Below are positions 6,637 to 12,510 of a stretch of DNA of 14,645 nucleotides, piece by piece. The notes below the pieces were generated by a model. It searched no databases. It was not told the origin of the DNA and saw only the letters and a program-made list of their open reading frames with translations. Source of the stretch: Clostridia bacterium (lineage in GTDB: Bacteria > Bacillota_A > Clostridia > Christensenellales > Aristaeellaceae); NCBI GenBank assembly GCA_017464225.1, contig JAFUDW010000064.1, positions 1-14,645 of the forward strand, in the 5' to 3' direction. The stretch's first letter is position 1. Every line of letters begins with the position of its first letter. The position numbers and the translations under genes were made by a program.

Positions 6637-6840
6637 TCAGTCCTTTACGGTCACCCGATCGCGGAACAGCAGCGTGGTACACCATAGCCCGGCGGCACCA
6701 ACCAGCGTATAAATGATGCGGCTGATCACGGCAGCCTGGCCGCCAAAAATGGACGCCACCAGATCAAACTGGAAAATGCCGATCAGGCCCCAGTTCACCG
6801 CGCCGATGATGACCAGCAGCAGAGCGATTCTGTCCAGCAT
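6637..6840 (-). CDS. Small DUF378-type membrane protein
   Basis: A 67-aa protein with two predicted membrane helices, about 4-24 (IALLLVIIGAVNWGLIGIF) and 39-58 (ISRIIYTLVGAAGLW), and a short basic/acidic tail. The ALLLxxIGAxNWGLIGxFxFDLV pattern is characteristic of the DUF378 family (YuzA-like) of small bacterial membrane proteins, whose function is not known. The AAGGAGGT at 6849-6856 lies 8 nt before the ATG and supports the start. It follows the aminotransferase on the same strand with a 76-bp gap, so it could be expressed by read-through or from its own weak promoter. Confidence 0.88.
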   Translation of the reverse strand: MLDRIALLLVIIGAVNWGLIGIFQFDLVASIFGGQAAVISRIIYTLVGAAGLWCTTLLFRDRVTVKD

Positions 6841-6849
6841 AACAAAACA

Positions 6850-6884
6850 CCTCCTTGCTTTGCAACGTTATTATGTCAAGGAGG
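6850..6884 (-). promoter_or_regulatory. Inverted repeat that can sequester the DUF378 gene RBS
   Basis: In the minus-strand transcript CCTCCTTG (6877-6884) is perfectly complementary to CAAGGAGG (6850-6857), which contains the Shine-Dalgarno of the downstream gene. The spacer is 19 nt. If transcription begins upstream, for example by read-through from the aminotransferase, the hairpin would hide the ribosome binding site. If it begins inside the spacer, where a CATAAT sequence occurs, it would not. Confidence 0.5.
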
Positions 6885-6916
6885 CGTTTTTGCTATTCAT
6901 TGAAATGATGTTTTGA

Positions 6917-8116
6917 TCATTCCAGGCTGTCCACAAAGTGCTTCATCCGGCGCACGGCTTCGGAAATCTGCACGTCGTTGACGGCGTAGGAAAGGCGTAC
7001 AAAGCCATTTGCGCCGAAGGGCGCGCCGGGGATGACGGCCACAAAGGCCTTTTTCAGCAGCAGCTCGGCAAATTTACCGTCGCTGTCAATGATCTCATCC
7101 CCGCATTTTTTGCCGATGTAGGGGCGCACGTCCAGCAGCATGTAGAATGCGCCTTTGGGCATTACGCCGGGCCGGAGGGCGTTCTGCGCCAGCAGGAACA
7201 AAAGCAGCGTGCGGCGGCGGGCAAAGGAATGGGCCATATCCACCACGCAGTCCTGGGGCGCGGTCAGGGCGGTCAAGGCGGCGTACTGGGTGATGCTGTT
7301 GGGGTTGCCGGTCATATGGCTCTGAATGGAGCCCATGGCTTTGATGGCAAACAGCGGGCCCGAGGCGTAACCCATGCGCCAGCCGGTCATGGCGTAGGCT
7401 TTGCTGAAGCCCGAAACCAGAATGGTGCGCTGCTTGGCGTCGTCGCTGATTTGGGCGGGGGAAATCTGGGTGTAGCCGTCGTAGCACAGATCCTCGTAGA
7501 TCTCGTCGCTGATAATGAAGAAATCATGCTTCCGGGCCAGCTCGCAGGCCGCGGCCAGCAGCTCCCGGGGCCAGATGGTGCCCGTGGGGTTGTTGGGAGA
7601 GTTGATGATGATGGCCTTTGTCCGTTCGGAAACGGCCTCCTCCAGCTGGGCTTGGGTGGGCAGAAAATCGGTTTCGGGATCGGTGGTGATGATCACCGGT
7701 TTGCCGCCCGCGATCTTGATCATTTCGGTATAGCTGATCCAGTAGGGCGAGGGAAGGATGACCTCGTCGCCGGGGTTCAGCACGGACTGCAGCGCCAGCA
7801 CGATGGCCTGTTTGGCGCCCGAGGATACGATGATCTCATCCGGGCTGTACCGCAGCGATTTATGGGCGAATATATGGTTTGCAATGGCTTGGCGAAGCTC
7901 GGGAATGCCCTTTACGTCGGTATAGCGCGTTTTGCCGGCGTCGATGGCCTCCTTGGCGGCCTTGCGGATATGGACGGGCGTATCAAAATCAGGTTCGCCC
8001 ACGCCCATGGAAATCACATCCTCGCCCTGCTCCTTGAGCTGGGCCACGATGGCGTTGAGCCCCAGGGTTGCGGAGGGCGTAATGGATTTGGCGATATCGG
8101 AAAGTTCCAGCGGCAT
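6917..8116 (-). CDS. Class I pyridoxal-phosphate aminotransferase (aspartate aminotransferase-like)
   Basis: A 399-aa PLP enzyme that moves an amino group between an amino acid and a 2-oxo acid in the cytosol. Seen: GVGEPDFDTP at 38-47, SSGAKQAI at 98-105, PYWISYTEM at 124-132, NSPNNPTGT at 172-180, Asp204 and Tyr207 in ISDEIYEDL, the PLP-binding Lys239 in SGFSKAYAMTGWR, and substrate-carboxylate Arg374 in FVRLSYA. These fit the I-gamma subgroup, which includes aspartate and aspartate/prephenate aminotransferases. Specificity cannot be fixed from motifs; a role in Phe/Tyr synthesis is possible given the aro operon 3 kb away but is not shown. The AAAGGAG 7 nt before the ATG supports the start. 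It has its own promoter at 8161-8189, separate from proC. Confidence 0.93.
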   Translation of the reverse strand: MPLELSDIAKSITPSATLGLNAIVAQLKEQGEDVISMGVGEPDFDTPVHIRKAAKEAIDAGKTRYTDVKGIPELRQAIANHIFAHKSLRYSPDEIIVSSGAKQAIVLALQSVLNPGDEVILPSPYWISYTEMIKIAGGKPVIITTDPETDFLPTQAQLEEAVSERTKAIIINSPNNPTGTIWPRELLAAACELARKHDFFIISDEIYEDLCYDGYTQISPAQISDDAKQRTILVSGFSKAYAMTGWRMGYASGPLFAIKAMGSIQSHMTGNPNSITQYAALTALTAPQDCVVDMAHSFARRRTLLLFLLAQNALRPGVMPKGAFYMLLDVRPYIGKKCGDEIIDSDGKFAELLLKKAFVAVIPGAPFGANGFVRLSYAVNDVQISEAVRRMKHFVDSLE

Positions 8117-8160
8117 GAAAAGGCTCCTTTCGGAATGCAGGATTGCTGAGTTGCAGTTGC

Positions 8161-8189
8161 ATTATATACCCTTTCATTCCCGATTACAA
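8161..8189 (-). promoter_or_regulatory. Sigma-70/SigA promoter of the aminotransferase gene
   Basis: The -35 box is TTGTAA (8184-8189) and the -10 box is a consensus TATAAT (8161-8166), with a 17-bp spacer on the minus strand. The 5' UTR is about 35-40 nt and begins with a tandem TGCAAC repeat. The promoter lies in the 116-bp gap after proC. Confidence 0.87.
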
Positions 8190-8232
8190 CCCTTTGAAAT
8201 GAATTTTTATTGTATTGATTATCCCAATTCTT

Positions 8233-9021
8233 TTATTTTCCGATGGATTTCTCGTAGGCGGCGATCACGGCTTCCATCACGGCGCCGCGCATCCCGCCGG
8301 CCTCCAGCGCGCGAACACCCTGAATGGTAGTGCCGCCGGGAGAGCAAACCTGATCCTTGAGCGGGCCGGGATGCAGGCCGGAAAGCGCCAGCTGCGCCGT
8401 GCCCGCCATCATTTGGGCCGCCAGCTCCAGCGCTTGTGCGCGGGGCAGGCCGCAGGCCACGCCGCCGTCGGAGAGCGCCTCCAAAAAGAGCGCCGCGAAG
8501 GCCGGGCCGCAGCCCGACACCGCGCTGCCGGCCTCAAACAGGTGCTCGTCCATGCGCACGAATCGGCCCGAAGCTGAAAGATCATTCAAAAATTCCTCCA
8601 GCACGGCGTCCGGCACGTGCCCATCCGCCGCGTACAGCGTCATGCCCGCGCCAACGGCCACCGGCGTGTTGGGCATGATGCGGATCACCGGGTATTCGCC
8701 GCCCGCCATGCCGCGCACCTGATCCATGGTGATGCCAGGGGCCATGGATACCAGTACCGAGCCGCCATACAGCGCCGGAGCGATGTCGGCGATGACGCCC
8801 GCCATCATATAGGGTTTGACGCCCAGCAAGATATAGTCGGCGGCCTGAACGGCTTCCTGTGCCGAGCCCGCCGTTTGGCAGCCCAGGGCGTCGGCCAGCT
8901 TCCGCGCCTTCTCGGGCGTGCGGTTGAACAGGATGACCTGGGCGGGATGCACCTTTTTGCAAAGGCCCTTTGCCAGCGCGCCGCCCATGTTTCCGGTGCC
9001 GATGATCGCATAAACAGCCAT
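8233..9021 (-). CDS. proC: Pyrroline-5-carboxylate reductase
   Basis: Reduces pyrroline-5-carboxylate to proline with NAD(P)H, the last step of proline synthesis in the cytosol. The 262-aa length is normal. Seen: the Rossmann motif IIGTGNMGGAL at 6-16, NRTPEK after the second strand, LLGVKP near 65-70, RIMPNTPVAVGAGMT in the centre, AVSGCGPAF, and the C-terminal signature running from HPGPLKDQV to SPGGTTIQGVRALE, which forms the substrate site and dimer core. The AAGGAGGA at 9028-9035, 6 nt before the ATG, supports the start. It follows uppP, but a terminator hairpin sits directly before its ribosome binding site, leaving no room there for a separate promoter. Confidence 0.97.
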   Translation of the reverse strand: MAVYAIIGTGNMGGALAKGLCKKVHPAQVILFNRTPEKARKLADALGCQTAGSAQEAVQAADYILLGVKPYMMAGVIADIAPALYGGSVLVSMAPGITMDQVRGMAGGEYPVIRIMPNTPVAVGAGMTLYAADGHVPDAVLEEFLNDLSASGRFVRMDEHLFEAGSAVSGCGPAFAALFLEALSDGGVACGLPRAQALELAAQMMAGTAQLALSGLHPGPLKDQVCSPGGTTIQGVRALEAGGMRGAVMEAVIAAYEKSIGK

Positions 9022-9037
9022 AACGTATCCTCCTTAT

Positions 9038-9063
9038 AAAAAGCGGCAGGCCAAGCCTGCCGC
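9038..9063 (-). terminator. Terminator between uppP and proC
   Basis: GCGGCAGGC (9055-9063) pairs perfectly with GCCTGCCGC (9043-9051) over 9 bp, with a 3-nt loop and five T residues at 9038-9042. It starts 11 bp after the uppP stop, and the proC Shine-Dalgarno begins 2 nt after its T run. It probably ends or thins out the parAB-uppP transcript. Confidence 0.88.
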
Positions 9064-9074
9064 CGCGTTGTTGA

Positions 9075-9914
9075 TCACAGAAGCCCAGATGCCGCCAGCG
9101 CCAGCACCGCCGCGCCTAAAATAATGCGGTAGATGCCGAACACACGGAAGGAATGGGTGCGGATATAATTGACCAGTGCGCGGATGGCGACAATCGATAC
9201 CGCGAAGGCCATCACAAAGCCCACGGCCAGGATGGCGGCTTCGCTGCCGGTCATGGCGCCGCCGTTCATCACAAATTTGACGCATTTTAAAAGACTTGCG
9301 CCCGCCATGGTGGGGATGGCCATAAAAAAGCTGAATTCCACCGCCGCGGTGCGGCCAAGGCCCAGCAGCAGCGCGCCGATGATGGTGCTCCCGCTGCGGG
9401 AGGTACCGGGGATCAGGGCCAGCACCTGAAAACAGCCGATCAGGAAGGCTGTTTTGTAGCTGACGCCCTGGATGCTGCCGATGCGCCTTGCGTGCTTGCC
9501 GCCTTCCAGACGATCCAGCAGCAGAAAGATCACGCCGTATACGATCAGCGCGACGGCAACCGTGACCGCGCCGTTCAGGCGAGCTTCGATCCAATCGTTC
9601 AACAGCACGCCCACGATGCCGCTGGGGATCACCGCCACGATGATCTTGAACCACAGCGACCAGGTATCGCGCTTTTCCGCGGGGGATTTTGACGGAGCGA
9701 AGGGATTGAGCCGCCGGAAATAGAGCACAACCACGGCCAGGATGGATCCCAGCTGGATCACCACATCATAGAGATTCCAAAAATCCTCAGTGATGCCCTT
9801 TAAGGGCAGCAATGCGTTCAGGATCAGCAGATGGCCGCCCGAGCTGACGGGCAGCCATTCGGTGATGCCCTGCACAAGCCCCATCAGGGCGGATTTGAGC
9901 AGATTGAAAAGCAT
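9075..9914 (-). CDS. uppP: Undecaprenyl-diphosphate phosphatase (UppP/BacA)
   Basis: An integral membrane enzyme that removes phosphate from undecaprenyl diphosphate, recycling the lipid carrier for peptidoglycan and other wall polymers; overexpression in other bacteria gives bacitracin resistance. At 279 aa with several hydrophobic segments it fits the BacA family. Seen: the first signature QGITEWLPVSSGGHL at 15-29, with the catalytic-type Glu19 and His28, and the second signature LIPGTSRSGST at 167-177 with Arg173. The TRP-like EWLP and SGGH variants replace the more usual EFLP and STGH, which is common in the family. An AGGGAGA ribosome binding site lies in the 12-bp gap after parB, so it is likely cotranscribed with parAB. 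Confidence 0.96.
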   Translation of the reverse strand: MLFNLLKSALMGLVQGITEWLPVSSGGHLLILNALLPLKGITEDFWNLYDVVIQLGSILAVVVLYFRRLNPFAPSKSPAEKRDTWSLWFKIIVAVIPSGIVGVLLNDWIEARLNGAVTVAVALIVYGVIFLLLDRLEGGKHARRIGSIQGVSYKTAFLIGCFQVLALIPGTSRSGSTIIGALLLGLGRTAAVEFSFFMAIPTMAGASLLKCVKFVMNGGAMTGSEAAILAVGFVMAFAVSIVAIRALVNYIRTHSFRVFGIYRIILGAAVLALAASGLL

Positions 9915-9926
9915 AAACGATCTCCC

Positions 9927-10772
9927 TTATTGGTTTTCAAGCCGTTCCATGGCGGCGTAGATGGCCTCCAGCTCCTCCTCGGTGCTGTACTGCAATACCA
10001 CCTTGCCGCGTTTCAGGCTGCCGGTGAGCAGCGTGCGCACGCCGATCACGTTTTGCAGCCGCGCCCGCATATCCTCCAGTTCCACGGCGATGGGCTTTTT
10101 TTCGCGGCGTTCGGCGGGCTTTTCGGGCATGGCGGCCAGCTTTTCGGCCTCGCGCACGCTGAGCCCTTCCCGCACGATACGCTGGGCCAGGGCGCGCTGA
10201 GTATGCGCGCCGTTCATGCCGGCCAGCACCCGGGCGTGCCCGGCGGACAGGCTGCCGTCCTTTACCAATTGCTGAATATCCTCGGGAAGCGTCAGCAGGC
10301 GCAGCAGGTTGGCCACGGCCGGGCGCGAACGGCCTACGCGCCGGGCGGCTAATTCCTGCGTATAGCCGCAGGCGTCCATCAGCTCGCGGATGCCGGCGGC
10401 CTCCTCCATGGGATTCAGATCCTCGCGCTGCAGGTTTTCGATCAGCGCGGCTTCCATGCGCTCCTGGGCGTTCATTTCGCGCACGATACAGGGTACGCTC
10501 TGCAGGCCGGCCATCCGGGCGGCCCGGTAGCGGCGCTCGCCGGCGATGATGCGGTAACGGTTGCCCTCGGGCGCCACCAGCAGCGGCTGCAAAACGCCTG
10601 TCTGGCGGATGCTCTCGGCCAGCGTTTCCAGCGCTTCCTTTTCAAAAACGCGCCGGGGCTGATCGGGATTGGGATCTATTTCATTGAGGGCGATCTCGGT
10701 GGAGCCGGAGGGCTCGTCGCTTTCCGGCAGCAGGATATCCAGCCCGCGCCCCAGTCCTTTTTTGGAAGCCAT
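9927..10772 (-). CDS. parB: Chromosome partitioning protein ParB (Spo0J)
   Basis: A CTP-dependent DNA clamp that loads at parS near the origin and, with ParA and SMC, separates new origins. The 281-aa length is normal. Seen: the N-terminal ParA-stimulating peptide KKGLGRGLDILL at 4-15, box I from LNEIDPNPDQPRR, the CTP-binding box II AGERRYRAARMAG at 77-89, ENLQREDLNPMEEA at 112-125, a helix-turn-helix at about 138-162 (TQELAARRVGRSRPAVANLL), and a C-terminal dimerisation domain from about 215. A GAGGAA precedes the ATG by 7 nt. It lies 31 bp downstream of parA. No perfect parS site was found in the window. Confidence 0.96.
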   Translation of the reverse strand: MASKKGLGRGLDILLPESDEPSGSTEIALNEIDPNPDQPRRVFEKEALETLAESIRQTGVLQPLLVAPEGNRYRIIAGERRYRAARMAGLQSVPCIVREMNAQERMEAALIENLQREDLNPMEEAAGIRELMDACGYTQELAARRVGRSRPAVANLLRLLTLPEDIQQLVKDGSLSAGHARVLAGMNGAHTQRALAQRIVREGLSVREAEKLAAMPEKPAERREKKPIAVELEDMRARLQNVIGVRTLLTGSLKRGKVVLQYSTEEELEAIYAAMERLENQ

Positions 10773-10803
10773 GGTTCATTCCTCATTTCTTTGGTTGATC
10801 GGT

Positions 10804-11574
10804 TTATTTTACGCGTTCGCCGTTGCGGGCCAGCACCTCCCGGGCCAGGGACCGGTAAGCCTCCGCCCCGGTGGAACGCGGATCGTAGCGGTTGATGGGC
10901 AGCGCGTGGCTGGGCGCTTCGCCCAGGCGCACGTTGCGGGGTACGGTGGTGGCGAATACCTTGGATTTAAAATGCTTTTTTACCTGCGCCACCACCTGCA
11001 GGCTCAGGTTAGTGCGCCCGTCGAACATGGTCAAAAGCACGCCTTCGATCTCCAGCGAAGGATTCAAGCCGCGCTTGACCCGGTTTACGGTGTCGGTCAG
11101 GCTGCGCACGCCCTCCAGGGCATAGTATTCGCATTGGATGGGGATCAGTACGCTGCCCGCCGCCGTCAGGGCGTTCACGGTCAGCAGTCCCAGGGAGGGC
11201 GGGCAATCGATCAGGATATAATCGTAAGCGTCGGCCAGACCGCGCAGAGCGGCCCGCAGGCGGTATTCCCGGCGATCCAGCCCCACCATTTCGATTTCGG
11301 CCCCGGCCAGGCGGATATCGGAGGGCAGCACATCCATGCCGGAGGTGTCGGTGGATATGACGGCCTTTTCGGCTGTGGCGATCCCCAGCAGCACCTCGTA
11401 CAGCGTGATATCGCCCGCGGGAGCGCCCGAGCCGCTGGAGGCGTTGCCCTGGGGATCGGCGTCGATCAGGAGCACCTTTTTACCCAGCTCGGCCAAGCAG
11501 GCGCTCAAATTGACGGACGTAGTGGTTTTGCCCACGCCGCCCTTCTGATTGGTAACGGCAATGATTTTGGCCAA
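10804..11574 (-). CDS. parA: Chromosome partitioning ATPase ParA (Soj)
   Basis: A deviant-Walker ATPase that works with ParB in origin segregation. In Bacillus subtilis its homologue Soj also regulates DnaA, which fits its position beside dnaA. At 256 aa it is the short chromosomal type, without an N-terminal helix-turn-helix. Seen: the deviant Walker A KGGVGKTTT at 11-19, A' LIDADPQGNAS at 36-46, Walker B ILIDCPPSLG at 120-129, and SVLIPIQCEYYALEG. The start codon is TTG at 11574, preceded by AAGGAA; the family-typical MAKIIAVTNQKGG opening supports it. It is 17 bp downstream of the unrecognised 163-aa gene, implying one operon. Confidence 0.96.
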   Translation of the reverse strand: MAKIIAVTNQKGGVGKTTTSVNLSACLAELGKKVLLIDADPQGNASSGSGAPAGDITLYEVLLGIATAEKAVISTDTSGMDVLPSDIRLAGAEIEMVGLDRREYRLRAALRGLADAYDYILIDCPPSLGLLTVNALTAAGSVLIPIQCEYYALEGVRSLTDTVNRVKRGLNPSLEIEGVLLTMFDGRTNLSLQVVAQVKKHFKSKVFATTVPRNVRLGEAPSHALPINRYDPRSTGAEAYRSLAREVLARNGERVK

Positions 11575-11591
11575 TGTGATTCCTTCTTTGT

Positions 11592-12083
11592 TTACTGTTT
11601 TCTTTCGTCAGGCAGCCAGCCGCGCCAGCGGTACGGGGGATAGCAGGTCCTTACCGTGCGGGCGATCAGCGACAGCTCATCCTCGGTTTGAAAGGCGGCG
11701 AAGGGCTGATACAGCGCCCGAAGGGCGGCAAGGCTTTCGTGAGACATGGCGTATTGCCGGAGCCGCCCATACTGCCAGGCGTTATGCGGCAGGCGGCACA
11801 GCGCAAGATAGAGAAGCTCGTCCGCCATCTGATCGATATCGTCCACGTGGATGCGGATCACGCGCCCATCGTCCAGCAGCACGCGCATATCGCCTTCGGT
11901 CAGGCTGCGGGCCTGCTGGAACAGCAGCGTGCTCAGCTGGGCGTACAGCGCGGCGGGGTCCTCCTCCTCGATGGGAAAGGCGTTCAGCGCTTCGCAGGCG
12001 TTTCGGCGGATATCGCAGGCGTCAAGAAAGGCTGCTCCCAGCCAGGGGCGCAGCACCGCCGCAACCGTTTCCTCACGCACCAT
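11592..12083 (-). CDS. Hypothetical protein, first gene of the parAB operon
   Basis: A 163-aa soluble-looking protein that I do not recognise. The open frame extends to an ATG at 12101, but AAAGGAG at 12092-12098 sits 8 nt before the ATG at 12083, so the shorter form is chosen. There is no signal peptide or membrane segment. The middle is acidic (IEEEDP, then HVDDIDQMADE). The second half is rich in Leu, Ala and Tyr with predicted helices. The C-terminus is CYPPYRWRGWLPDERKQ, aromatic then charged. No catalytic or DNA-binding motif stands out. Its place between oriC and parA, under a promoter that overlaps a DnaA-box-like site, suggests a role linked to replication or segregation, but this rests on context alone. 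Confidence 0.8.
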   Translation of the reverse strand: MVREETVAAVLRPWLGAAFLDACDIRRNACEALNAFPIEEEDPAALYAQLSTLLFQQARSLTEGDMRVLLDDGRVIRIHVDDIDQMADELLYLALCRLPHNAWQYGRLRQYAMSHESLAALRALYQPFAAFQTEDELSLIARTVRTCYPPYRWRGWLPDERKQ

Positions 12084-12109
12084 GACGGCCTCTCCTTTCA
12101 TGCCCTACC

Positions 12110-12138
12110 AAAATACCACATTTGCGCCGATTTGTCCA
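12110..12138 (-). promoter_or_regulatory. Promoter of the hypothetical-parA-parB operon
   Basis: On the minus strand the -35 box is TGGACA (12133-12138) and the -10 box is TATTTT (12110-12115), with a 17-bp spacer. The predicted start, near 12103, leaves a short leader with the AAAGGAG ribosome binding site. The -35 overlaps a DnaA-box-like TTGTCCACC (12132-12140), so DnaA might influence it. Confidence 0.7.
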
Positions 12139-12168
12139 CCGCCCGGGGCGGCAAAGGCGGCTTTGAGG

Positions 12169-12226
12169 ATAAAAAAAGAAATTTTATTGAAGATTATTAC
12201 AATAAAATTAAAAATCGGAATATTTA
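12169..12226. other. AT-rich putative DNA unwinding element
   Basis: 51 of 58 bases are A or T, in otherwise GC-rich DNA. It contains a 10-bp perfect inverted repeat, AATTTTATTG (12180-12189) with CAATAAAATT (12200-12209), around a 10-nt spacer. It lies between the DnaA-box-like site at 12132 and the cluster at 12292-12420. Confidence 0.7.
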
Positions 12227-12251
12227 TTCGCAGATTTGGAGCCCGGGACAT

Positions 12252-12289
12252 ACCGCTTGTGTTGGCGAGACCGAGACTACACAAGCGGT
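12252..12289. repeat. 11-bp inverted repeat inside the origin
   Basis: ACCGCTTGTGT (12252-12262) and ACACAAGCGGT (12279-12289) are perfect inverted repeats separated by 16 bp. They lie just beside the AT-rich stretch and 2 bp before a DnaA-box-like site. No T run follows, so it is not a terminator. It may be a cruciform or a binding site for a dimeric protein. Confidence 0.65.
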
Positions 12290-12339
12290 TGTTTTCCACC
12301 AAGGACAAAGCATGCAAATGGGCGGACGGTGGATAACTC

Positions 12340-12368
12340 TTGCCTTTTTTCCGAAAATCTGCTATGAT
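12340..12368 (+). promoter_or_regulatory. Sigma-70/SigA promoter of dnaA
   Basis: The -35 box is TTGCCT (12340-12345) and the -10 box is TATGAT (12363-12368), with a 17-bp spacer. A minus-strand DnaA box (12328-12336) ends 3 bp before the -35, and two more (12398-12420) lie just after the predicted start, near 12375. This arrangement suits autoregulation by DnaA. Confidence 0.82.
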
Positions 12369-12510
12369 AAAGGCGTTTTCAGAACAGGTCGATGGTTTTA
12401 TCCACAGGCAGTTATCCACCGATCAAATGAAAAGAGACGGGTGGGCTTATTTTTTTCGCCCTTTTCGCAGCACGAAAGCATGCGCTTCAATATACATTCT
12501 CTGATTACAA

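Larger units (their letters stand above)
12128..12425. other. Putative chromosomal replication origin (oriC)
   Basis: The 427 bp between 12084 and 12510 carry no gene. They lie between divergent parAB-side and dnaA transcription units, the usual place of oriC in Bacillota. Five DnaA-box-like 9-mers are visible: TTGTCCACC (12132-12140), TTTTCCACC (12292-12300), TTATCCACC on the minus strand (12328-12336), the consensus TTATCCACA (12398-12406) and TTATCCACC (12412-12420). An AT-rich stretch at 12169-12226 could be the unwinding element. Gene orientation switches here from mostly minus to plus. A GC-skew plot would test the call. The remaining 12426-12510 holds the dnaA leader with no further clear sites. 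Confidence 0.88.

Noticed and set aside
6938..8149. 403-codon plus-strand ORF opposite the aminotransferase
   Set aside because: Shadow of the aminotransferase; Gly/His/Gln-rich with no motif. It would also cover the aminotransferase start and RBS.
12440..12475. Terminator-like GGGC/GCCC hairpin in the dnaA leader
   Set aside because: The stem is only 4 bp with a long T-rich loop, and the following T run is short. It is too weak to support as an attenuator.
9900..12500. parS sites for ParB
   Set aside because: I looked for TGTTTCACGTGAAACA-like palindromes by eye across the parAB-oriC region and found none. A computed search of the whole genome is needed to locate them.
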